From contig JAIQDT010002838.1 of assembly GCA_021521415.1 (NCBI GenBank), positions 62,001 to 126,000 on the forward strand: a DNA stretch of 64,000 bases, in the 5' to 3' direction. Positions 11,597 through 22,012 of the stretch are shown piece after piece. Position numbers and translations under genes: made by a program. How positions within the stretch are numbered: the stretch's first letter is position 1; the number at the start of each line of letters is the position of its first letter. This stretch comes from Bidens hawaiensis (lineage: Eukaryota; Streptophyta; Magnoliopsida; Asterales; Asteraceae). The notes beneath the pieces were generated by a model that saw only the letters and a program-made list of their open reading frames with translations, ran no database searches and was not told the origin of the DNA.

Positions 11597-12060
11597 TTAA
11601 CTCGTAAGAACATCAAATATGAATGGGGAACAAAGCAACAAAAGGCGTTCGATATACTTAAACAAAAACTCACCCAAGCACCTATACTGGCTTCGCCAGA
11701 AGGTACTGAGGATTTTGTAGTATTTAGTGCCTCGTCTCATTCCGGTTTGGGATGCGTACTAATGCAACGCAAGAAAGTAATCGCCTACTCCTCTCGCCAA
11801 CTCAAAGTACACGAAAATAATTATACGACTCACGATCTAGAGTTAGGCACCATAATCTTTGCACTTAAGATATGGAGGCACTATCTCTATGGAGTAAGAT
11901 TACTGTGTACACTGATCATAAGAGCTTGAAACACATCTTGGATCAAAAAGAGCTTAACATGCGCCAACGGCGATGGATGGAAACGCTCAATGACTATGAT
12001 TGCGAGATTGTTTACCATGAAGGCAAAGCCAACGTCATGGTCGATGCCTTAAGTGGCAAA
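11597..12060 (+). pseudogene. Element B RNase H (broken)
   Basis: This is an RNase H of Ty3 type: [20 protein letters not shown], then [11 protein letters not shown] and [11 protein letters not shown]. In A the equivalent start reads FSDAS; here it reads FSASS, so the first catalytic aspartate is lost. A frame change lies near 11890-11930. The enzyme would degrade the RNA template during reverse transcription. This copy is dead. Confidence 0.8.
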
Positions 12061-13544
12061 GAACATGAGAAACCGAAAAGAGTTCGAGCATTACGTCTAG
12101 AACTTCAAGTTGATCTTTTCGAACAAATCAAATTTGCTCAAGCTCAAACGATCAATGAAAACCAAATCGCCGATGAAAAACACAACGGCGCCATTGACTC
12201 ATTAGTCAAAAGTGACGATGGTATCCTTAGACCCGGTAATAGAATTTGGGTACTAATCGTTGGAGGTTTGCGTGAGAAAATCTTGAACGGAGCTCATAAA
12301 TCTAAGTATATGATGCATCCCGGAAGTGACAAAATGTACCACAATCTCAAAGAAAACTACTGGTGGAATGGAATGAAAAGGGATGTCGCTTCACATGTTG
12401 CGAAATGTTTAACTTGTTTACAAGTTAAGGATGAACATCAAAAGCCTTCGGGACTACTTCAGCAACCCGAACTTTCTGTATGGAAGTGGGAGTTAATCAC
12501 TATGGATATCATTACCAAACTCCCAAAGACAACTAGACAACACAATTTATATGGGTAATTGTAGATCGATTGACGAAATCCGCACATTTTATACCCATCA
12601 ATGAGTCGTACTCAATGGATAGATTAGCGCGTATTTATGTAAACAACATTGTTGCTTTACATGGAGTACCGCTATTTATAATTTCTGATTGAGATAGTCG
12701 TTTTACGTCTCACTTTTGGAAAAGCTTCAAACAAGATCTTGGTACGAAACTTAATCTTAGCACTGCCTCTCATCCGCAAACTGATGGGCAAAGTGAAAGG
12801 ACTATTCAAACGTTGGAAGACATGCTTCAGGCTTGTGTGATTGATTTAGGTGGAAGTTGGGATGACCACTTACCCCTAATGGAATTCTCATACAATAATA
12901 GCTATCACACAAGTATTCAAGCCGCACCATTAGAGGAGTTATATGGCCGAAAATATAGAACGCCCGTGTTTTGGTTTGAAACCGGAGATAATCAATTATC
13001 TAAACCCGAGATAGTCCAAGAAACCACCGATAAAATTCTCCAAATCCGAGAACGACTTAAGACGACACGAGATCGCTAAAAGAGTTATGCCGATGTCCGT
13101 CGTAAGCCGTTAGAGTTTAATGTCGGTGATAAAGTTTAATTAAAAGTCTCGCCTTGGAAAGGCGTAGTTCTCTTCGGTAAGAAAGGAAAGTTAAGTCCTC
13201 GATTCGTTGGACCTTTCGAGGTACTTGAACGAATCGGTACTGTTGCATATCGATTGCGACTGCCTGAGGAAATGCAAGGAATACATGATGTATTCCATGT
13301 TTCGAATCTGCGTAAGTGTTTAACTGATGAATCTTTGGCTATGCCATTAAAAGACGTTGAAATAAACGAGAACTTAAAATTTGTAGAACGTCTTATTCCA
13401 ATAGAAGATTCGAAAACAAAGAAATTAAAAAGAAGAACTTTGAAAATTGTGAAAGTAAAATGGGACTCGCGTAGAGGGCCCAAATATACTTGGGAACTTG
13501 AATCGGAAATGAAAAAGAAATACCCCTACTTGTTATTGTAAAGC
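12061..13544 (+). pseudogene. Element B integrase and chromodomain-like C-terminus (broken)
   Basis: An H2C2 zinc region (YMMHPGSDKMYHNLKENYWW, then CLTCLQVKDEHQKP) is followed by the catalytic core with MDIITKLPK, SRFTSHFWKSF and SHPQTDGQSERT. The C-terminal part has [14 protein letters not shown] and ends with [18 protein letters not shown], the signature of the chromodomain-like tail in many plant Ty3 chromoviruses. Defects include a frameshift at about 12545, stops near 12692 and 13077, and a TAA at 13137. Integrase inserts the cDNA; the tail is thought to steer insertion towards particular chromatin. A Tekay-like clade is my best guess. Confidence 0.82.
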
Positions 13545-13570
13545 AATCTCGAGGACGAGATTTATTTCAA

Positions 13571-13581
13571 GGTGGGGAGGA
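13571..13581 (+). other. Polypurine tract of element B
   Basis: GGTGGGGAGGA lies immediately before the 3' LTR start TGTAACATCG at 13582. It is the plus-strand priming site of the element. Confidence 0.8.
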
Positions 13582-14138
13582 TGTAACATCGTGAAAATTT
13601 CGAGTTCAGAATGCCAACTTTCCAAAGTTAAGGGACTGAAAATGCCAAATTCCAAACCTTTGGGTTTAAAATGAAAAATCTGATTTCTTGTCCTATCGCG
13701 ATACGCGATGGACAAAAGAATAAGCCCATCGTGTACCGCGATGGAGCTACTGACACATCGTGACACGTGTGCCACGTGGCACACGATGGCATCAGGTGCC
13801 GCCAGGTGTCACCACGTGGCAACACTGCCACCCCGTTTCGCCACGTGGCGCAACGGCTGCCACGTGTCGCCACGTGGCAGATCTATGTTGTGACTCTTAA
13901 CACCTATATCGCGATACGCGATAGTTGCCCAAGAACCCATCACGTACCGCGATGGGGTTTCATATTTTGCCTATAAATAGCAAGGTCTGGATCAATCCAT
14001 TTCACACCAAAACTCAACTTTCCTCTCTCTCACTAACATCTCACTAGAATTCCAAGTTTATATAAACGATTTGCCTCGATAAGCGTGCCACCCTCCACTC
14101 ACATTTGACCAAGATGGTGTTTGTTCTCAAAGTACGTG
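13582..14138 (+). repeat. 3' LTR of element B, left part
   Basis: This part runs from TGTAACATCG to the insertion point of element C. It carries six CACGTG boxes and the TATA box (about 13972). The last five bases, ACGTG (14134-14138), are the TSD of C and recur at 37533-37537. Confidence 0.92.
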
Positions 14139-14553
14139 TGTTGGTACATGATGTCAGTAGTTCAGTATATAGTGTCTGTAATCGAGTCGTTTGGATTTGT
14201 GTTTTGTATGCAGCGAAGTTAGCTCACAAGTTCGCTTATACAGGCGAACTTGTAGAGTAAGCGAAGTTAGGAACAACTTCGCCTGAACAAGCCAGGCGAA
14301 GTTGTCGTGGTTATATAGCCTTAGGTTACGGCTGAGTTAGTAACGAAGTTTTTAGTTTACGTGTTTACGAGTTGTGTAATCAGTGATTGATATCACGTGT
14401 TTCCAGTTGCAATATACAACGTGTCTTTGCTTATTGTAACGTGTGTTCGATCGTGTTAACTCTTATCGTTTTCTACGCTCGTAACGTCTTACGTAGGGAT
14501 TCCGCACCTACGTAGAACGAGATATTCCGTGTAGATCCGGCTGGGAACCTACA
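14139..14553 (+). repeat. 5' LTR of element C
   Basis: This 415-bp LTR has a TATA-like TATATA at 14312-14317 just downstream of a group of GCGAAGTT/AACTTCGC words. It differs from the 3' LTR at about five sites (1.2%), implying a recent insertion. Confidence 0.93.
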
Positions 14554-14555
14554 AT

Positions 14556-14567
14556 TGGTATCAGAGC
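14556..14567 (+). other. Primer-binding site of element C (tRNA-Met type)
   Basis: TGGTATCAGAGC, an exact tRNA-Met-type site, starts two bases after the LTR. Confidence 0.88.
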
Positions 14568-15050
14568 TTTTGCTCGTGATTGTGTGGTTCGGGATTATCA
14601 CGCGGGTTTCGTTCCGTTCGACTATTCGCGGGACGAGTTTACCGAGTTTTTGTGTCCTACTCACCTCCCACCATCATAAACAATCCATTACACCTTCACA
14701 TACCTCGTAAAATCCAGAAATCAAACCTGCAAAACCATCGTGTTCATCAGGCGAAGTTGCCGTCACTGTTTGTAGGGTTAAGGCGAAGATATAAGGTTAA
14801 GCGAAGTTATCCACAACTTCGCCTACCTTCTCAAGTTCGCTTATCTCAAGCAAAGTTACCCACAACTTCATAAGTTCGCTTACCTTAAGCGAAGTTATAC
14901 ACAACTTCGCCAAATCAGGCGAATTTAAAAAGGGGAGCGAAGTTTAGAATCAGCGAAGTTCAGACTTAAGCGAAGTTATCCGCAACTTCGCCTACAGTAC
15001 TGTGAAAAATAAAATTTTTATTTTTCGGGTTTCTTTGTGTTTCGTGAAAG
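14568..15050 (+). repeat. Leader of element C with GCGAAGTT hairpin words
   Basis: This is the untranslated leader between primer site and gag. From about 14750 it holds about eleven copies of GCGAAGTT, AACTTCGC or AAGTTCGC, several paired as short hairpins (for example about 14802-14822 and 14970-14992, 8-bp stem with 6-nt loop). It has no coding function that I can see. Confidence 0.8.
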
Positions 15051-16481
15051 ATGTCTTCAATAAATATTACGGAACTGGTGAAGATGGAAGTGGAAGCGGG
15101 TTCAGCTACTAAGGCACCGAAGATGCTTAAGGGAACCGATTTTGTGGCGTGGAAGGATCGGTTTGAGCAATATGTCAATACCAAGACGCTAAGATGTGGG
15201 TGTGCATTCAAGATGGATACATTCCACCAACTGCTGAGTATGAGGGTCGTGATCAGATTAAGAAATACAAAGAGATGGAAGAAGAAGAAGAAAAGAAAAT
15301 GTATGAGGCTGAAAGCAAAGCTCATGCAGTGATAACAACGGCTCTTCCACAAGAGATTCTTCACACCTTCAGGAAGTATAAAACTGCTAGAGAACTTTGG
15401 GAAGCGCTTGAAAACCGTTTTGAGGGTAATGTGGGGATTCGTGCATCAAAGATTAAACTACTTAAAACCCAATTCTCGGTATTCAAGTACTTGAAGAATG
15501 AATCACTTGATGATATCATCACGAGATATTATCATCTGATGACCGAACTCAGCAACTATTCCATTACTTACAAAGAAGATGAGATAGTTGAAAAGCTTCT
15601 TGATGCTCTCCCACCGAAATGGGAGATGTACACTGTCTTGATGAGAAAAGACAAAGAGTTTGCCGACTATGACTTGGAAACAGCAGTCAACAAACTAAGA
15701 ACTTTTGAACTTAACATGGTTCGAAAAGAGACACCAACTGATCAGGTTCAGGATCCAGGAATGTATGGTGCAAAAGTTAACTCAAGTTCAAGTTTGAAGT
15801 CTGAATCGTCTGCGTACTACTCAAAAGGAGACTCGGGCGCTAACTCAACACATGAAGGTCATGTATCTCTCAACATGAATGGTGATGTGTGTTTTGTAGC
15901 TGGTGGATCAAATGCTTCTAAATCTCAAGCAACCAAGAGTAGTTTTTCCCCAAGTGTTTCGAACAACAACTACTCAAAAATGCCCATGAGTGTTAAATCT
16001 GCTGAACAGCAGTTTGCCCTCTATGCATCTTTCATTGCTTCGTATGAAAATTGCATTCAAGGTAAGATTGTTGATCCTGCAACGTTAGACGAAGAATATG
16101 ATCAGATCGATGCTGATGATCTGGAAGAGATGGATCTGCAGTGGCAGATGGCGATGATTGTGAGAAGGGTTAAACGGTTTATGAAGAAGACTGGTAGGAA
16201 GTTTGTTGGTGAAAGACCAGGTTTTGACAAGTCAAAGGTGCGATGTTATAACTATCAACAAAATGGACACTTTGCGAAGGAGTGCACAAATGAACGTGTA
16301 GAACGCAGTCAAAACAGGTCTACACAACATAATGAGAATAGAGCCATGATATCCAGATAGAACGGGGAGTACAACTGGAATCTGCATGTTGAAGAAGTGT
16401 TCGAACAGGCCAATTTGGCGAACATCGTAACTGCAGGAAGTGAGAAAGTGACTGGCGAAAATGAAGCTTACATGGCAGAAG
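15051..16481 (+). pseudogene. Element C gag, N-terminal part (broken)
   Basis: This copia gag of the UBN2 type starts MSSINITELVKMEVEAG at 15051. Comparison with D shows one missing base near 15180, after which the reading continues in another frame to a TAG at 16358. The first CCHC knuckle reads CYNYQQNGHFAKEC, so its second cysteine is tyrosine. The ORF is interrupted after 16481 by element D (TSD AGAAG, 16477-16481). Across the insert the reading frame stays consistent if D and one TSD copy are ignored. Gag would form the virus-like particle. The rest of this gag is at 27443-28635. Confidence 0.85.
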
Positions 16482-16891
16482 TGTTGGTGCATAAATGTCA
16501 GTAGTTCATAGTCTAGTGTCTGTAATCGAGTCTGTAATGTTATTTATGTTTTTGTTCAAGCGAAGTTGTCAACAAGTTCGCCTAAGCGAACTTGTTGAAC
16601 AAGCGAAGTTATGGACAACTTCGCCTGAGGCGGAGTTGTCGTGTATTTATATTAGATGTTACGGCTTGTTTAAGAGAGATTGGTTTAGGTTGTTCGAGTG
16701 TTCGGTTGTTTGGTTATTCAGCTGTAACGTGTCTGTAACTGTGATATTCGTCACGTGTGTTTGAGCTAATATATAACGTGTGTTTGACGTGTGTTCGTGT
16801 GATTTGTGTTCTACGTCCGTAACGATCTACACAGGGATTCCGCACCTGTGTATATCGAGATATCTCGTGAGATCCGTCCAGGGAACCTACA
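16482..16891 (+). repeat. 5' LTR of element D
   Basis: This 410-bp LTR shares its layout with LTR C, including GCGAAGTT-type words around 16559-16645 followed by an AT-rich TATA-like TATTTATATTA (16644-16654). The 3' end ctacaattggtatc is common to C and D. Confidence 0.93.
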
Positions 16892-16893
16892 AT

Positions 16894-16905
16894 TGGTATC
16901 AAAGC
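16894..16905 (+). other. Primer-binding site of element D (tRNA-Met type)
   Basis: TGGTATCAAAGC starts two bases after the LTR. It has one mismatch (G to A) to the exact site in C. Confidence 0.85.
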
Positions 16906-17413
16906 TTTTGCTCGATTGTGTGGTTCGGGATATTCACGCGGGTATAGAATTCGTCCCGTTTCGACTTTTCGCAGGACGTGTTTTCGGTGTTTTTGCTCAT
17001 TCTAACCTCCTACCAGTGTGTTCAAGCCTTTAAACCGTCAAAAACCTCGTTAAAATCCGTTTTACAGATCTGCAGAAACTGTGTTGTTCGTCAGGCGAAG
17101 TTGTTGTTCATCAGGCGAAGTTGCCGTCAGGATACGTAGGGTTTCGGCGAAGATATAAGGAGAGGCGAAGTTATTAACAACTTCGCCTACTTTTTCAAGT
17201 TCGCCTAACTCAGCGAAGTTCTCTTCAAGTTCGCCTACTTCCTAAGTTCGCTCACCCTAAGCGAAGTTATTCTCAACTTCGCCCAGTCACGCGAATTTAA
17301 GAAAGATCCAGCGAAGTTATTACTTAAGCGAAGTTATTCTTAACTTCGCCTACAGTACTTTATTAAATAAAAATTTTTTTTTTTATTTTTCAGGTTTCTT
17401 CTCTTCAAGAAGG
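16906..17413 (+). repeat. Leader of element D with GCGAAGTT hairpin words
   Basis: About thirteen copies of the 8-mer family occur between 17094 and 17350, several as inverted pairs. The end of the leader has a long T tract and TTTTTCAG just before gag. That resembles a splice acceptor, but C lacks the CAG here. Confidence 0.8.
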
Positions 17414-20041
17414 ATGTCGTCGATCAACATCTCGGAGCTTGTAAAGATGGAAGTTGAAGCGGGGTCAGCTACAAAGGCCCCAAGGTTGCTGAAGGGAACC
17501 GATTTTGTCGCATGGAAGGATCGGTTCATCCAATATGTAAAGTACCAGGATGCGAAAATGTGGGTGTGCATCCAAGATGGCTATATTCCACTTGTAATGG
17601 AGTACGAAGGTAGGGACCAGATCAAAAAGTACAGTAAGATGGAAGAGGAAGAGAAGAAGATGTATGAGGCCGAGAGCAAGGCCCATGCTGCAATCACAAT
17701 GGCTCTTCCACAGGAGATCCTCCATACATTCAGAAAATACACATCAGCTAGAGAGCTTTGGGAAGCTCTTGAGAACAGATTTGAAGGGAATGTAGGAATT
17801 CGAGCTTCAAAAATCAAATTGCTCAAAACTCAGTTTTCCGTCTTCAAATTTTTGAAGAACGAATCTCTAGATGATATTATCACCCGATATTATCATATAA
17901 TGACTGAGCTGAGCAACTATTCTATTTCCTACCGAGAAGAAGAAATAGTTTAGAAGCTTCTCGATGCCCTCCCACCAAAATGGGAGATGTATACTGTACT
18001 GATGAGGGAAGACAAGGACTTTCCTACTTATGATCTTGAAACCACTGTCAACAAGCTCAGAACTTTTGAGCTTAATATGGTAAGAAAAGAAACATCTATG
18101 GATCAGGTTCAAGATCCAGGCATGTACGGTGCTAAAGTAAACTCCAATTCAAGTTCAAAGACTGATTCTGCCGCCTACTACACGAAGGGCGAGTCAGGTG
18201 CCAAGTCTTCACAGGAGGGGCATGTGTCAGTAAACTCAAATGGGGATGTTTGCTTTGTAGCCGGTGGATCAAGTGGTACTAAACAGACAGCAAGCCAGAG
18301 TAGTGGCTCTTCAAGTTCTTCAAGCAATAACTACTCTAAGATGCCAATGAGCGTCAAATCTGCTGAAGAGCAGTTTGGCCTCTATGCTTCGTTTATTGCT
18401 TCATATGAGAACTATATCCAAGGGAAGGTTGTTGATCCAGCGATGCTGCATGAAGACTATGACCAAATAGTTGCTGATGATATGGAAGAGATGGATCTAC
18501 AATGGCAGATGGCCATGATTGTGAGGAGGGTGAAGAGGTTTATGAGGAAGACAGGGAGAAAGTTTGTTGGTGGCAGGCCTGGGTTCGACAAGACTAAGGT
18601 GAGGTGCTATAACTGTCAACAAAACGACCACTTTGCTAAAGAGTGCAGAAACGAGAGAGTTGAACGTGGTCAAGGCAGGTCTGCACAGTACAATGGGAGT
18701 AGTAAAGATTTCAGTGCCATGATGTCTAGAGAAGCAGGTGAATACAACTGGAACCTGCATTCGGATGAAACTTTTGAGCAGGCAAATATGGCTAAGGTTG
18801 AGAATGAAGAATGTGAGAAGGTCACCGGAGAAGTGAAAGCTACTGGAGAGGAAAAAGCTTTCATGGCAGATCTCAAGGACCAGTCCTCCGAGGTATGTTC
18901 TAAACCTATATGTACTAAATGTGAGAACTTATCTGAGCAACTTGCTACCATAACTGATCAGTATGTTCGTTTAGATGCTGAATTTAAAACTCTTAAAGAA
19001 GATCATCACTTTATGAAAGCAAGAGAGAACAGTTACAAAATTAAAATAAAAGCGTGTGAAAAAGATGTTAAAAGCTTAAAAACAAAACTTGCTGAAAAAA
19101 TTGAAGTGATAGATCTAAGTTATGAGGTTTTGGAAGAAAAGACCAAACTTATTGCTGAACGAGAAAAACAGATTGCTGACCACCAGGTGAAAGTGGTGGA
19201 ACTGAACCGAAAACTTGAGCAGTTCAGAAATTCCTCAGCTATTCTTGATCACCTTGTTAGTGATCAAGGTACCTCTGCGAAGAGGGGAGGAATTGGTTAT
19301 CACGAGGTTCCACCACCTTATAACCACAATTATACTTATAACCCTAGTGTTCAGAAATCTGTTGATTTTGAAGTTCCTCAGACAGTTCCAATCAAGGTTT
19401 CGAGTAAAGAACCAATTGTTAGTAAAGGCGAAACAAGTTCGCATGTTTCAAGTGTGAAAATTTCTGTTGCAAGTCCAGTCTCATCAGATTCGGAGAAGTC
19501 GTCCAAATCAGGTAAGACAAAAGAGGAGAATGTGTTACCCAATGGTGGAGAAAAAGCTAAAACTAATAAGAAAAGTACTCCACTAAACCCGTACGTCCCA
19601 CCTTATGTGAAACGAACGGCCGGTAACACAGCCTCGAGATTCAAAACAACCTTTGAAAAGAAAGTGAAGCATATGTGTTGTTTTAGGTGTAATAAATTAG
19701 GACATCTTGTTGCAGATTGCCCTCTGAAGCCGCGATTCAGAGGTGTGAGGCCTAATAAAACTGAGAATAAGACTAATACTATTAAAAATGAAAACCATTC
19801 AAAATTTCGAAATGTAACTAATTCAGGTTTTCACAGAAACAAACCTCAGTTTTACAATGCAAATAACCAAACCACAAGATATAATTCTTTCAATTCACTT
19901 AGGTTTGGAAGGTCCCACACTCAATCTCCAAGGTGGTTTCCTAATAGGGCTTACAGAAATTTTGCGAATACTAACTGTGAAAAACCAAAGTTCGGGATGT
20001 ATAGATCCAAGACCAATTGGTCTTGGGTCCCAAAATTCTAA
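17414..20041 (+). pseudogene. Element D gag, near-complete with one nonsense codon
   Basis: Gag runs from MSSINISELVKMEVEAG at 17414 to TAA at 20039, about 875 codons, with a single in-frame TAG at 17951 (codon 180). Domains: UBN2-type capsid region about residues 35-220, Ser-rich linker, CCHC knuckle CYNCQQNDHFAKEC near residue 398, a Glu/Lys-rich coiled-coil-like region about 500-620, a basic Ser/Pro linker, and a second knuckle CFRCNKLGHLVADC near residue 756. The tail ends WSWVPKF. The large two-knuckle gag fits the SIRE lineage. The last third lies inside the candidate intron 18893-20061. The pol frame is -1 relative to gag. Confidence 0.87.
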
Positions 20042-20061
20042 TCTTTTGCTTTATTGTGCAG
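18893..20061 (+). other. Candidate gag-pol intron of element D (GT-AG, phase 0)
   Basis: The donor is GAG|GTATGT after codon 18890-18892. The acceptor is TTTATTGTGCAG|GAACAG after 20061. A CTAAT branch-point match (20038-20042) has its A 20 nt before the intron end. The 1169-nt length would shift the reading from the gag frame exactly into the pol frame. Splicing would omit the gag coiled coil and second knuckle; retention would give full Gag. C has the same sites at 27463-28643. Sites are seen; splicing is inferred. Confidence 0.55.
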
Positions 20062-21072
20062 GAACAGTTGAACAGGGCTGCCCACAATCTTTGGGTTGTA
20101 GATAGCGGCTGTTCCCGGCACATGACGGGTAACAAATACTTGTTACACGATTTAAAACCTGTTCAAGGAGGGAGAGTTAGTTTTGCCGGTGAAAGTTGTG
20201 GCAAAATTACTGGAAGAGGAACGGTGTCGAATGGAAAGATGACTCTTGAGAATGTGAACTTTGAAGAAGAGTTGAAGCACAATCTGCTGAGTGTATCACA
20301 GATTTGTGATAAGGAGTATACCGTTCATTTCACGAAGAATGAGGCAATTGTGTTAAAGCCTGGTTTTCAGATACCAGAAGAGTGGATTTTGATGAAGGCT
20401 CCACGTGATAGAAATACTTATACTATGGATATGAGGTCTACTGAAACAGCCACGGAAGTTTCATGCCTTATGTCAAAAGCGAGCGAAACGGAGTCCGAAC
20501 TGTGGCACAGGAGAATGGGACACATTCATCTTCGGAAGATGAACCACATTGTCAGGAATGGGCTTGTGCTGGGTGTTCCCTTAAAAAGTTTCAATTTTGA
20601 AGACAAATGTATTGCGTGCAAAAAGGGAAAGTAGCACAAGAAATCCCATCTCACCAAGAAGGTCAACTCTATTGCCAGTACTCTAGAACTGCTTCACATG
20701 GATCTCTTCGGTCCCGTGAATGCAAAAAGTCTAGGAGGTACTTCTTATTGCTTGGCGATCACTGATGACTACTCACGATATTCGTGGGTGTATTTCCTGA
20801 AATCGAAAGATGAAACGGCTCAGATGGTGAAGAATTTGATTACCAAAGTTGAGAACGTTATGGATAAGAGGGTTAAGTTCATCAGAAGTGACAATGGAAC
20901 GGAGTTCAAGAATTTTGAGATGGAGATCTTCTGCCTTCAGAGAGGGATTGAACACCAATACACCGCTCCGTATACACCGCAACAGAATGGAGTGGCTAAA
21001 AGGAGGAATAGAACGTTAATAGAAGGAGCCAGAACAATGATGGCTGACTCGAGGCTTCCTGTGGTGTTCTGG
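20062..21072 (+). pseudogene. Element D pol: protease and truncated integrase
   Basis: The protease has NLWVVDSGCSRHMTGN near 20090. Next come GAG-pre-integrase (ELWHRRMGHIHLRKMN) and the integrase zinc region with CIACKKGK, where a TAG at 20632 replaces the glutamine present in C. The core follows: MDLFGPV, SDNGTEF, and NGVAKRRN where C and most relatives have NGVAERKN. That change replaces the third catalytic residue (Glu to Lys, codon 20998-21000). The sequence breaks off after VVFW at about 21072, joined to the middle of RT by a deletion. Integrase would be inactive even without the deletion. Confidence 0.87.
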
Positions 21073-22012
21073 ATGACATTATATTTGCTGCATCAAAAGT
21101 CTCCATGTGTCAAGATTTTGAGGCCGTCATGAAGAAAAGGTTTGAAATGAGTGCTATGGGTGAACTAACTTTCTTTCTAGGATTGCAGGTTGATCAGAAG
21201 AAGGACGGGATGTTCATTCATCAGACGAAGTATGTTCATGATGTGCTCAAACGCTTCAAGATGGAGGACAGTTCTCCATATAAAACTTCAATCTGCGTCA
21301 ATCACAAATTGGGTGCTGAATCAGTCGGTGATGCAGATGTGGACCCAACTCAATATCGGGCTATAATAGGTTCTTTAATGTACTTAACTGCTTCTAGGCC
21401 TGATATAATGTTTGCGTTTGTCTTTGTGCACGTTTTCAGGCAAATCCAAAAGAATCTCATTTGAAGGGTGCGAAGAGGATACTGCGGTATCTCAAAGGAA
21501 AGCCGAAGCTGGGGTTGTGGTACCCGAGAGGAGGAGACTTGGAGCCGGTCGCTTACACGGATTCTGATTATGGAGGGTGCAATCAGAGTCGGAAGTCTAC
21601 AACTGGAGGATGTCAGTTTCTTGGTGGCAGATTGGTGTCGTGGCAATGCAAGAAACAGACTTCAGTCGCAATTTCAACCTGTGAGGCAGAATACATGGCA
21701 GCATCCAACTGCTGCTCTCAGGTTCTTTGGATTCAACAACAGTTGCGCGACTATGGTCTGAATTTCTTACTTACTCCTATTTGCATTGATAACACAGCTG
21801 CTATCTCAGTAACTAACAATCCCGTGAAACACAGTAAAACTAAATATATTGACATACGTCATCATTTTATACGGGATTGTGCTGAGAAGAAACTGATTGT
21901 TCTTGAAAAGGTGGATACGCTTGATAATTTCGCTGATCCTTATACTAAAGCGTTTGATAAAACAAGATTTCAAAACCTTATCGAGCTAAATGGGATGATC
22001 AATCCCGAGTAA
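21073..22012 (+). pseudogene. Element D pol: C-terminal RT and RNase H
   Basis: It starts just after the deletion within the YVDD motif: only the final Asp and DIIFAASK-like remainder are present, so the RT palm is lost. FEMSAMGELTFFLGLQVDQK and ASRPDIMF follow. A one-base loss near 21415 changes frame. RNase H then runs intact from 21461 to TAA at 22010, with TDSDYGG, STCEAEYMAASNCC and the CIDNTAAI aspartate, all expected catalytic positions. It ends ELNGMINPE, the same end as in C. It cannot work as an RT. Confidence 0.87.

Noticed and set aside
14554..14570. tRNA-like sequence near the LTR ends
   Set aside because: These short matches are primer-binding sites complementary to a tRNA 3' end, not tRNA genes.
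16495..16764. 89-codon ORF seen identically at 16495 and 27041
   Set aside because: It lies in the two LTRs of D, so its conservation reflects LTR identity. It has no recognisable domain.
20029..20041. CCCAAAA heptamer in D placed as a -1 ribosomal slippery site just before the gag stop
   Set aside because: It is correctly phased and would also connect gag to pol, but C has CCCAGAT there and an in-frame stop in the -1 frame. The splice-site pair is conserved in both copies, so I prefer splicing. Frameshifting is not excluded for D-like copies.
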